From IMG/VR virus record IMGVR_UViG_3300023180_007965, positions 20,455-84,454 of that record: DNA of 64,000 nucleotides; one strand, given 5' to 3'. The DNA is from a virus. Below the pieces are notes generated by a model. That model made no database searches, was not told the DNA's origin, and saw only the letters and a program-made list of their open reading frames with translations. Below, piece after piece: positions 7,590 to 15,530 of the stretch. The position numbers and the translations under genes are program-made. Position 1 is the first letter of the stretch; each line of letters starts with the position of its first letter.

Positions 7590-9311
7590 ATGAAACTAAT
7601 CAACGAAGCAGAAATCTTCGAAACCTGGTCTCCTATCATCGAGCAGAAGGCCGGTATTCAAGATGCTGAAAAAAAAGGATGGTTGAGCAAGTACTGCCAC
7701 TACCATTCATTAAACGAGTCTGCTGGTGCATATCAGTCACTAGCAACTGTAAACGGTATGGGTGCCGTACAACCACCCGCATACCCAGGTGGGTATAACT
7801 CCACTGGTTCTGCAGTAGGTACGCAAGCAAATTCTGCTTTCTATAACTCTGCTAACCAAGGTTCAGGTGATAAGTTTCCTTCACTTCTTCCATTGGCAAT
7901 TCAGGTTGCTGCGAAGACTGTTGGATTCGATATCGTTCCTGTAATTCCTATGTCAGGTCCTACTGGCGTACTTTCTTACCTAGATTACGTATACTCAGGT
8001 GGTAAAATCAGTCCTGCATCTGCTGGCGCAACATCTGCTGAAGCTCTTGCAACTGCACCTTCTATGATCAAGGTAGAATTGACAACCCCTGCAGCAGGTT
8101 ATCCTGCTAACTTTGCAGTAGGTACTACTTACTACATCACTAACGCTTCTTCAGCTGGTGCATATATCACTACTGAGTTTGTTGGTCTATCTAGAATCGA
8201 TGCATTCCCAATCTTTAGAGTTATGGGATTAACTGCTGGTGAGACTATCTCTGCAGTTCTTGATGGTAACGCAGCTAAAATTGGTACTGCAGTAGATGGA
8301 AACCAAGCTGGTACTACAACTGCGAGAGCAGAATTGGTTAAAGCTCTTGAGGATCACATCCAAGGATTCTCTGGTGCTGGTTTCAACAACGACCAAGACT
8401 GGCAAGGACCATTCGTAGATGGTACTAAGACTTACAACCCAATGCTAAGAGGTGTTGGTGAGAGCACTTACTACCAATCAATGGGTCTATCAACGTTCAC
8501 TAAGTTCGTCGAAGCTGATACTTTCCAAGTAGCTGCTTCAGTAACTACTGAGCAGATCCAAGACCTTAACAAGCAATTCGGTATCGACGTAATTTCTATG
8601 ATCGAGAACGCATTGGTTAATGAGGTATCTCAAGCTATTAACAAGCACATCCTATCTAGAGCATTCGCTCTTGGTTGGTCTAACCACGACGAATTCTTGA
8701 CTACAGAAGGTCAGAACTTGAACCTAAACCTCGTTATCGGTGGTACTGCTGGTTCTTACACTATTCCTTCTTACATAGGTAAGTCTGACTCTGGTATCTC
8801 TATCGCTTCTGTTGCAGGTCCTGCTTCAGGAACTTACGAGAACTTGTCAACTCTACAGAGAAGACTATTCTCTAGAATTCTAGCATCTGCTAACGTGGTT
8901 GCTAACAGAGGAAGAAGAGGTCCTGCTAACTTCATCGTTACTAACGCTAACGTTGCAAGTGCATTGCAAGACATCTCTCAGTTCACTTTCGCACCTTTCT
9001 CTAACACTCTAACTCAGAACAACGGTACACTTTACCCAGTAGGTTCTCTTGCTGGTATGACCGTATATGTTGATCAGAACATGAAGTTCGGTGATAACAG
9101 AGTATTAGTAGGTAGAAAAGGTGGTGACGACGAACCAGGACTTAAGTTCATGCCTTACATGATGGCTGAGTCTATCCAAACAATCTCTGAAGGTACTATG
9201 TCACCTAAGATTGCGGTTAAGTCTCGTTACGCACTAGTAGAAGCTGGTTTCCACCCAGAAACTATGTACTTCTGTTTCCACGTGAACGTTCCTGCTGGAG
9301 GTCTATCCTAA
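7590..9311 (+). CDS. Major capsid protein, T4 gp23-like
   Basis: This 573-residue protein follows the protease-scaffold gene and fits gp23. The N-terminus (MKLINEAEIFETWSPIIEQ) resembles the start of gp23, with its LLNKWKPLLE wording. A segment reading FDIVPVIPMSGPTGVLSYL (about 113-131) matches the conserved FDICGVQPMNSPTG region. SLNES at 40-44 is a likely prohead-protease site, which would remove a 43-residue propeptide. The mature shell protein would be about 530 residues. The gene has clearly more C-ending codons (AAC, TAC, TTC, ATC) than its neighbours, as expected for the most abundant virion protein. It has no promoter motif of its own, so it probably depends on the motif at 5514. A strong terminator follows at 9340. 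Confidence 0.92.
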   Translation: MKLINEAEIFETWSPIIEQKAGIQDAEKKGWLSKYCHYHSLNESAGAYQSLATVNGMGAVQPPAYPGGYNSTGSAVGTQANSAFYNSANQGSGDKFPSLLPLAIQVAAKTVGFDIVPVIPMSGPTGVLSYLDYVYSGGKISPASAGATSAEALATAPSMIKVELTTPAAGYPANFAVGTTYYITNASSAGAYITTEFVGLSRIDAFPIFRVMGLTAGETISAVLDGNAAKIGTAVDGNQAGTTTARAELVKALEDHIQGFSGAGFNNDQDWQGPFVDGTKTYNPMLRGVGESTYYQSMGLSTFTKFVEADTFQVAASVTTEQIQDLNKQFGIDVISMIENALVNEVSQAINKHILSRAFALGWSNHDEFLTTEGQNLNLNLVIGGTAGSYTIPSYIGKSDSGISIASVAGPASGTYENLSTLQRRLFSRILASANVVANRGRRGPANFIVTNANVASALQDISQFTFAPFSNTLTQNNGTLYPVGSLAGMTVYVDQNMKFGDNRVLVGRKGGDDEPGLKFMPYMMAESIQTISEGTMSPKIAVKSRYALVEAGFHPETMYFCFHVNVPAGGLS

Positions 9312-9339
9312 TCAGTAGTTAGTACACACTAATATTAAA

Positions 9340-9366
9340 CCCCAGGTTTTTGCCTGGGGTTTTTTT
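9340..9366 (+). terminator. Strong intrinsic terminator after the major capsid gene
   Basis: CCCCAGG (9340-9346) pairs with CCTGGGG (9353-9359) around a 6-base loop, flanked by AAA upstream and seven T residues downstream. It lies 29 bases after the stop codon, in a position to end the highly expressed capsid transcript. Confidence 0.9.
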
Positions 9367-9376
9367 ATTGTCCATG

Positions 9377-9387
9377 GATATATAGAA
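9377..9387 (+). promoter_or_regulatory. Late-promoter-like motif GATATATAGAA
   Basis: It lies just after the capsid terminator and 19 bases before the ATG at 9407. It would restart transcription for the coiled-coil head protein genes. The first eight bases match the recurring motif. Confidence 0.5.
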
Positions 9388-9406
9388 TAAATGTGATGGT
9401 TGCATA

Positions 9407-10507
9407 ATGAGGAAAATAAGCTCACATAAACAGTTCCTTATTGAAAGGGATCTTTCGGTAGAAGTAGATCAGGTGGTGTTAGCTGAAATGCTTCTGGACT
9501 ATTATGGATTAAACGAGGGAAAGGCATTGGATACTCTTAAAAATTCGATTTCTAAAGCTTTATTTGGTCCTTTCTCCAGATTGTCTGTTATAGACACAAT
9601 CAGGAAAGGAAATCTCGATATACAAAAGGAGATCATTAGAAAACAGTATGATGTGGAAGATGAAATCCTAGATCTGGAGGATAGGATAGAGGAGCTGAGA
9701 AAGAGCGGATCCTCTAGGAGCGATATTTCACGAATTCAAACACAGATTGAAAGAAAGAGAAAGGAATATAGATCTTTTGTTAAAATGAAGAAGGAGCAGA
9801 CCAATAAAGGGATGAAACTTCTTGAGAAAACAATAGGTAAAAATCCAAGAAGGAGAGAATATTACGAGGCTGGATTCTTAGACGATAAATACGAACTTGC
9901 AAAGTTTGAATTTGAACTTGCACAACAGAAATCTGCTGAAGCTGGAAATCTAAAAGATCTAAAGAAGGATCTTGAAGACGCTGCTAAAAAAGCAGAATCC
10001 TTTGTAGTAAAGACAAAAAGCTCTGCACAAACTAAGGGGAAAATAAAAGACTCCGAACTTGAGGATGTATCTGCTTTGAGAAAGAGAATCTCAGCAAATG
10101 ATATGGGCGTTATAATATCTCTAAGAGAAAAGTCTAGGGATAGAATAAAGGAGCTTAAATCACAAATGTCCAAGATTCTTAGCGATATGAAGGGATTTAT
10201 TTCAAAATCTCCTACATACGAGGAGGTTAAAGCTTCTGGAAAAATAACAAAGGGTATAAACGATCTCGAATCCAAAGCTAATGAGATGGATTCATTAGAT
10301 AACCTTTCTAAGGTTTACTCTGATGTTATTTCTTCAAAGGGTAAATCTATTTCCAATGAATCATCATTGACTAGCTTATTTGGTAAGATTAACTCTGCTA
10401 TTTCCGATGGAAATGATGCAGGATCTGGTGTTACTAAAGATGTTGTGGATATGAAATCGGACATCACATTGAAAAAGATTGGAAATCTAATAAAAAAATT
10501 GTCCTAA
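9407..10507 (+). CDS. Tagged coiled-coil head protein, function unknown
   Basis: This 366-residue protein is highly charged and almost entirely helical. Heptad-like coiled-coil stretches span about residues 70-145 and 155-205, and more lie near 235-300. The N-terminus has the tag-like HKQFLIERD (7-15), LAE at 25-27 and GLNEG at 34-38, the last two of which fit the presumed prohead-protease site. The length, charge and tag suggest an internal head or core protein cut during maturation, by analogy with T4 internal proteins. It is followed 2 bases later by a second helical tagged protein of similar design (10510-11403), so the two may be distant paralogues. I do not recognise a specific family. 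Confidence 0.6.
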   Translation: MRKISSHKQFLIERDLSVEVDQVVLAEMLLDYYGLNEGKALDTLKNSISKALFGPFSRLSVIDTIRKGNLDIQKEIIRKQYDVEDEILDLEDRIEELRKSGSSRSDISRIQTQIERKRKEYRSFVKMKKEQTNKGMKLLEKTIGKNPRRREYYEAGFLDDKYELAKFEFELAQQKSAEAGNLKDLKKDLEDAAKKAESFVVKTKSSAQTKGKIKDSELEDVSALRKRISANDMGVIISLREKSRDRIKELKSQMSKILSDMKGFISKSPTYEEVKASGKITKGINDLESKANEMDSLDNLSKVYSDVISSKGKSISNESSLTSLFGKINSAISDGNDAGSGVTKDVVDMKSDITLKKIGNLIKKLS

Positions 10508-10509
10508 AG

Positions 10510-11403
10510 ATGCTTTTAAAATTTAAAGAGTGGGAATCACAAAACATAAATGAAGGGGATGTTAGCCTTGATAAGATTATGAATTGGCTTAGCTCTAATT
10601 TTGGTGGTACAATATCTAAAATAGATTCTTTGCTTTCCAAAATAAGTTCCATAGAAACCCAATATTCTAAAGACTGGAATGATATCCAGACTGATATAGA
10701 TGCACTGGAGGTAAAGAAAGCTCAAACAAAGAGCGATCCTGCTGAAGCTAAGAAGCTGGAAAGAATGATTGATAGGAATCAGAAATTGCTTACAGCTTTA
10801 AACAAGAAAAGAAAAGCGGACATAGCTAAGGTTGATGATAAAGTAGAAAAATTAACTAAAGGTAAAACAAGACTTGTTTCTTATTGGAATTTAAAGAAGG
10901 CTGAATTGGAAGCAGATCTCGCCGAGAGTATGTACAAGATGGCTAAAGATCTTACTGACGAATCTGTTGCTGATGAATTGTACGACAAATACAAAGAGGC
11001 AGCACTTCAAGCGAAATCTAAAGATGAGAAGTTTAGGGAAAGGTTTGGTAAGTTGGAATTAGCTAAGCCCTCCACTCTTAAATCAGATACTGAGTCTAAG
11101 GCTATATCAGGTGCTAACTTTTCAATGGATCCTATCTTTTCAATGAACGCTCCCCAATTTACTAAATTCGTTCAGGATTTGGAAAAGAGTCAGGTAAGCG
11201 CATTAATCAAAGCCATGCAATCCGAAAGAAATGAAAGATATGCTACTTTAGATACCGAAAGAGATAGACTTGAAGCTCAAGCTGAAAAGAAAGGTTTGTC
11301 TCGGGATAGTGTGAAGAGGGATCTTTCAGATCTACGTGAAACTCTAATGAGACAAATTAGGGATTTGAGAACTAAAATAACTATTGCTAGAAGATATGCT
11401 TAA
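10510..11403 (+). CDS. Second tagged coiled-coil head protein, function unknown
   Basis: This 297-residue, lysine- and glutamate-rich helical protein has its start codon directly after the previous gene's stop. The first residues, MLLKFKEWESQNINEG, have the F-x-x-W/F tag pattern and an INE|G site (13-15). Coiled coil is likely about residues 35-100 and 240-290. The C-terminus is basic (DLRTKITIARRYA). Its organisation is like that of the 366-residue neighbour, and I infer that both are packaged or core proteins. No catalytic motif is seen. Its last codons overlap the start of the next small gene. Confidence 0.58.
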   Translation: MLLKFKEWESQNINEGDVSLDKIMNWLSSNFGGTISKIDSLLSKISSIETQYSKDWNDIQTDIDALEVKKAQTKSDPAEAKKLERMIDRNQKLLTALNKKRKADIAKVDDKVEKLTKGKTRLVSYWNLKKAELEADLAESMYKMAKDLTDESVADELYDKYKEAALQAKSKDEKFRERFGKLELAKPSTLKSDTESKAISGANFSMDPIFSMNAPQFTKFVQDLEKSQVSALIKAMQSERNERYATLDTERDRLEAQAEKKGLSRDSVKRDLSDLRETLMRQIRDLRTKITIARRYA

Positions 11404-11665
11404 TCGTATTAAAAAACTAAATGAGTTTCCCTTATTGGAAGGTGTAAACGAGGATTTGGTAAAAGCAAAGGCTGATGTGAATGAAAAGCAAGCAGAAATT
11501 GCCGAAGAAATAGCAAAGCAGAAAGAAACCACAGATCTTAAGGAAAAAGCTGCTAGTATAAGAAACCAGGCTAGACTTGCTGGTCAGATGCCTTCTTTAT
11601 TGAATGCGCTGGCAAATGCAATGGATGCAAAGGCTGATTCTGGTGACACAACAAATATTTATTAA
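11396..11665 (+). CDS. Small tagged helical head protein, function unknown
   Basis: This protein has 89 residues from the ATG at 11396. A TTG four codons upstream is possible, but the ATG overlaps the previous stop by 8 bases, in keeping with coupled genes here. The N-terminus MLNRIKKLNEFPLLEGVNED contains LNEF and GVNE, resembling the tag and cleavage-site pattern of its neighbours. The rest is one long charged helix (KADVNEKQAEIAEEIAKQKE) and an alanine-rich tail. It is probably a small internal or core protein; no family is recognised. Confidence 0.55.
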   Translation: MLNRIKKLNEFPLLEGVNEDLVKAKADVNEKQAEIAEEIAKQKETTDLKEKAASIRNQARLAGQMPSLLNALANAMDAKADSGDTTNIY

Positions 11666-11668
11666 AAG

Positions 11669-14062
11669 ATGGCAAACAATTATCTTAGGAATAACCCAGT
11701 AGCGAATCAATTGTCGATTGACACATTTAGATTGTTTGAAAATCAGGATGTTGACAAAGCTCTTGAAATAGCAGTCGATACTCTTTTAGGGGTCTTCAAA
11801 AAAATCACTTTTGATCTAGCTTCGGATAGGAATAGATCTTTTGAATCTTTTTCTAAAAAGCTTATGGGAGTGGGCGAGGCATCTTCTTTTAAATCACTGA
11901 TTGCTAACATAAAAGACGTTTGTGGGGATATTGAGCTTGCTGATCCTATTTTGGCACCACTTAAAAAGATGTATCTTGATTCTATCGATACGTTGGGTGA
12001 TGCTATCAAAAGAATGATAGAGTTAGATCCATCACTAGAAGCAAAAGCTATTGAATATTTCAAAAAAGCTAGCAAAAGATTGTTGGAAACAATTAAAAGA
12101 GTTGCTGACCAATACCAGGAAAGGATAAACGAATCCCAAGCTATTGGTGTTCCTGGCAGAATGGAGAGGCTTAAGAGAATCTTGGTAAATCACATTATGG
12201 ATTCAAAGGGAAAGGATGCAAAAGCTGGTTATGGTAGGGATTGGCACAGATTGTTTACTACTTTGGAACAGAAACTTTCTTCCATAAATGCCGATAAAGC
12301 AACATTCTCAGATGGTGATAGAAAAAATCTCGCAGAACTTGAAAAGAAGACTGATAGCTTAACACAAGAGTACAATCAGTACAAAGTTAGAGCGGCTGAA
12401 ACCGTGATGAGCAAGATTATCAAGGATCCTGACCTAGAGTCAAAATTTGCTGATTATATTGAGATCATGACTAATGCCTTAGATGGTGTTACGAAAGCAA
12501 ATACCGAGGAGGGCCTTATCGAGGTAAAAGTACGTGAGATCCTTGATGATAAGGAAACTAAAATGCAGGATAGGGTATTCCCACTGAAAGTTGGTGATAA
12601 GGACAATGACGGTAAGCTTAAGGGTTCTGGCTTGATTCAGACAGTCCAGAAGGCACTTATTGATGCCTTTATACCGATTAAAAATCTTTTGGATCCTAGA
12701 GGTGGTGCTAATGGTAAATTTGAAACCCCAACTAGTGTTGCTGTAAAGTCTATACAAGCTTCACTTGGAAATAAAGATGTGAATGGTACTTTGGATAAGC
12801 CTTTATTGGATGTTATTTTAAAGCTGGATCAGGTGTCTGGAGAAAATAAAGATGCAATAAAAGAAGCTATTTCAAAGCTTAGGGTTTCTTATTCATCAAT
12901 GAGTGAGTCTACAAGCGCATTAAGTGTTACCGAATTTATGAGGCTGATGGAAGCTATGACTTATATAGATCCTAATGAAATAGAGGATAAAATCAAAATG
13001 TACAGTGAGGAAATAACTGAAGATGATGATTCTGTTGCACAACCAACTACCTCTGACTACACCATGGCTGAAAGACTGGCTAAGATGTTAAGGACTAAGA
13101 ATTACAACAAAAACGCGGAGACAGAAGATTTTCTTAAGGAGGATGGTACTTTAAAGGGATCTTGTCCCCAAGATTTTATTGACGGCTGGACAAAAGCAAT
13201 ATCTGGTGATAAGTCTGTTTCCTTCTTTTTTATAGAGGATGAGAATGGAGGTTCACTTTATCCTACTAAGAGATTATCTTGTAATGTGAATAAGCCATGT
13301 AACTGGAAAAGGTATAAATCTATTGCTGGAGATGAAACAGACGACGTTCACAATTTTGGAAAATGGTACACGACATACTGGAAAAATTTTGGTGGCGTTG
13401 GTTCTGAAATCAAGTCAAAAGTTTTGGATGATGTAATGAAGTCCAATTGTTCATTGGCTAAAGAGGAAAAACTTTCCGATGTTATAACGATCTACGAAGA
13501 TCTTGAGAACTCTTTCATGCCTCATAAGGATGAAATATCACATGGCTATCTTAGACCAAATTCAATAAAGGAGATTTCTTCTGGAATAAAGGGTATGTTA
13601 GGTAATGATGGTGTTTCTAATCTTAGTCCTGCTGAACTAAGAGCTTTATATAACTCAGTTGTCCTAATTTCTCCCCTAATCACATTTGATAGAGAAAGAG
13701 ATGAATGGGTACCAGCACTATCCTTCCTATGTAAGACACTGGATTTAACTGAAGATGAGCTATTATCTGGGATTAAGAAAAGTAGTTCCTTAGGAAAGAA
13801 AGGCAAAATGAGTTCTGAAAAAGTAGCTTATCTTGATACTAAATCCTTACAGGATGGAGGTGATAGTGAAATTTTGAAATCAACTGTTATCGGTAGCACA
13901 GAGGATCCAGAGAAGATAAACAACATGAAATCAACACTAGATAAGGTTAAGTCTGTACTAAAGAGTCTTTCCAAACACACTAAGAGAATTAGTATAAGCG
14001 ATGTTGGTGATATTACTCCTGATATTTCTGATTCTGTTGTTGTTATCTCTATGGCCAAGTAA
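11669..14062 (+). CDS. Large helical head-module protein, function unknown
   Basis: This 797-residue protein starts 3 bases after the small gene. The N-terminal region has IDTFRLFENQD (17-27), a weaker form of the tag, and a QERINESQ site near residue 150. The body is mostly helical and charged, with no recognised enzyme motif. A short cysteine-containing stretch lies near residues 495-545 (SCPQDF, SCNVNKPCNW). Its position at the end of the run of tagged proteins suggests another inner-head or core component. It could be cut at RINES into two pieces during maturation. Confidence is high that it is a real gene and low on role. Confidence 0.6.
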   Translation: MANNYLRNNPVANQLSIDTFRLFENQDVDKALEIAVDTLLGVFKKITFDLASDRNRSFESFSKKLMGVGEASSFKSLIANIKDVCGDIELADPILAPLKKMYLDSIDTLGDAIKRMIELDPSLEAKAIEYFKKASKRLLETIKRVADQYQERINESQAIGVPGRMERLKRILVNHIMDSKGKDAKAGYGRDWHRLFTTLEQKLSSINADKATFSDGDRKNLAELEKKTDSLTQEYNQYKVRAAETVMSKIIKDPDLESKFADYIEIMTNALDGVTKANTEEGLIEVKVREILDDKETKMQDRVFPLKVGDKDNDGKLKGSGLIQTVQKALIDAFIPIKNLLDPRGGANGKFETPTSVAVKSIQASLGNKDVNGTLDKPLLDVILKLDQVSGENKDAIKEAISKLRVSYSSMSESTSALSVTEFMRLMEAMTYIDPNEIEDKIKMYSEEITEDDDSVAQPTTSDYTMAERLAKMLRTKNYNKNAETEDFLKEDGTLKGSCPQDFIDGWTKAISGDKSVSFFFIEDENGGSLYPTKRLSCNVNKPCNWKRYKSIAGDETDDVHNFGKWYTTYWKNFGGVGSEIKSKVLDDVMKSNCSLAKEEKLSDVITIYEDLENSFMPHKDEISHGYLRPNSIKEISSGIKGMLGNDGVSNLSPAELRALYNSVVLISPLITFDRERDEWVPALSFLCKTLDLTEDELLSGIKKSSSLGKKGKMSSEKVAYLDTKSLQDGGDSEILKSTVIGSTEDPEKINNMKSTLDKVKSVLKSLSKHTKRISISDVGDITPDISDSVVVISMAK

Positions 14063-14113
14063 CCTAGAAACTTATCAAACACATAACTCTATAACTCCTA
14101 AAGGTGTTTTTTA

Positions 14114-15046
14114 ATGTGTAAGGCAGTTAAGTTATATTTCTTGAGTTTTTGTAGACAAGGTCCACCCTACGATTCGGGTAAAGACCTCACTAGTAACGTG
14201 GATAATATAAAAGCTCTACTTGGTGGTTTCTTTGACGATGTAATTATTTACTCCCCAGCTTCTCTTAAAGAGTGTGAGGGTAGCGATGGATTTTGTGAGT
14301 TCCACGATGGTGATTTTCCACTTAACGCCGGTTTGAATGCAAATGGATGCGGGGATTTTAAATCTTTCATTATAGATAAAACTCTCGGTGAGATTGATGA
14401 TGGTGATATTCTGGTTTACCATGATTGCAATTTTGCTAAATATCCACAATACTGGCAAACAGATTGGGAAAACCTACACGATATTGTAAATTTCTTACTT
14501 TCTGAAAATGGTTCGGATTTTTTTATACCCTTTGAGCATGAGGCATTTGGCAAAAAACCTACAGTTTCTCTTCACGGAAAAAGATATACTACAAATAAAA
14601 TCATAACAAATTCTACTGAGGCTGAGATTGTTTCCAGATGCTATGAGATCGCTTCCAGTAGGATGATAATAAGGAATTCTGAATCCTCTCGTGCTTTCTT
14701 TGGTGATTATAAAAGGCTGTGTAGCCAAAAGGATCTACTAACAAAATATCCAAATCCAAATCCATATCCGGAATTTACCCATAGCTGCCCAGAGCAACAT
14801 GTGTTAAATTGTTTAATTTACAAGTACATTTTAGACGGTAAGCTTGATAAGCATTTTCCTAGGTATTCATTTCCCAACGGGAGACTTTCAATCCATTCTG
14901 GAGTTGAATATAGAATAAACGAGGAACTGTCGAAATATATGAAGGTTAAGACCATAAAAGAATTTGAAAAAAGGAACAACAATGTCGGGGAAAATAAAGA
15001 TATTCGAGGGACCAAGGAATTCGGGGAAGACATTTTTAGCACGTAG
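14114..15046 (+). CDS. Putative glycosyltransferase-like protein
   Basis: This 310-residue protein begins a three-gene non-structural cassette. It has GDILVYHDCN (near residue 97), reading like the acidic metal-binding strand of a GT-A nucleotide-sugar transferase. Further on are FFGDYKRLC and HSCPEQHVLNCL (about 194-236), similar to the CPEQ segment of some galactosyltransferase-like families. It is cysteine-rich for this genome. The assignment is tentative; another sugar-related enzyme is possible. Its last 65 bases overlap the next gene, so its final 21 residues (from about NNNVGEN) are encoded by the other gene's N-terminal region. The gap before it (14063-14113) holds no clear promoter. 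Confidence 0.45.
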   Translation: MCKAVKLYFLSFCRQGPPYDSGKDLTSNVDNIKALLGGFFDDVIIYSPASLKECEGSDGFCEFHDGDFPLNAGLNANGCGDFKSFIIDKTLGEIDDGDILVYHDCNFAKYPQYWQTDWENLHDIVNFLLSENGSDFFIPFEHEAFGKKPTVSLHGKRYTTNKIITNSTEAEIVSRCYEIASSRMIIRNSESSRAFFGDYKRLCSQKDLLTKYPNPNPYPEFTHSCPEQHVLNCLIYKYILDGKLDKHFPRYSFPNGRLSIHSGVEYRINEELSKYMKVKTIKEFEKRNNNVGENKDIRGTKEFGEDIFST

Positions 15047-15530
15047 GTATTCTGAGATCCACAGTCTTCCTATTTATCAGTTTGACTTCGTTGGGTGGTT
15101 CAATAAGTTAGAATTTGATAATGGCTCCCGAGAGACCCACTCATTTGCGCTTGGTAAGGAACTGATGCTGCTCCAGCTTTCGAGGGATAAACTACTTCCT
15201 ACCTTTATACTCGATCGGGGTATAATTACTGTGCTTTCCTGGGGAATATTATCAGGAAGGATAACGGAAGAATTTGCTCTAAATCAGCTTAAAATGATTG
15301 CTGGAGAGGGTTTGCTTAAAAACTGTGAAATCTATTTCGTAACTGGAGATAATCCAGACAAGTCCCCTAGAAATAAGGACAATTGGGATTTTACTGAGGA
15401 AGACAACAAGGAACTAGAGATAGTTGAAAATTTGATAGGTTATATTCAAAATCAACCTTACAATGTTTATACCCAACGTATTTTTAATAGCTTCAGTGAT
15501 AAAACGATAAACGATTTAAAACATATTTAG
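14982..15530 (+). CDS. P-loop nucleotide kinase-like protein
   Basis: This 182-residue protein starts at the ATG at 14982; a TTG six codons earlier is less likely. KIKIFEGPRNSGKTFLARRY contains a Walker A loop, GPRNSGKT (10-17). The size, the LDRG segment (about 92-95) and the loop type resemble deoxynucleoside or thymidylate kinases, but I do not see enough to name the substrate. It overlaps the glycosyltransferase-like gene by 65 bases and its stop is directly followed by the ATG of the asparagine synthetase gene, so the three are probably co-expressed. It is one of the few starts with a purine-rich AAGGA nearby. Confidence 0.65.
   Translation: MSGKIKIFEGPRNSGKTFLARRYSEIHSLPIYQFDFVGWFNKLEFDNGSRETHSFALGKELMLLQLSRDKLLPTFILDRGIITVLSWGILSGRITEEFALNQLKMIAGEGLLKNCEIYFVTGDNPDKSPRNKDNWDFTEEDNKELEIVENLIGYIQNQPYNVYTQRIFNSFSDKTINDLKHI

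Noticed and set aside
9862-10275. 137-codon reverse-strand open frame inside the first coiled-coil protein gene
   Set aside because: Ser/Phe/Leu-rich translation, no initiation context and full overlap with a clear forward gene; a shadow of the Glu/Lys-rich codons on the other strand.
14077-14109. Possible hairpin AAACAC...GTGTTT with T residues before the gene at 14114
   Set aside because: The stem is only 6 AT-rich pairs with a loop over 20 bases; too weak to call a terminator.
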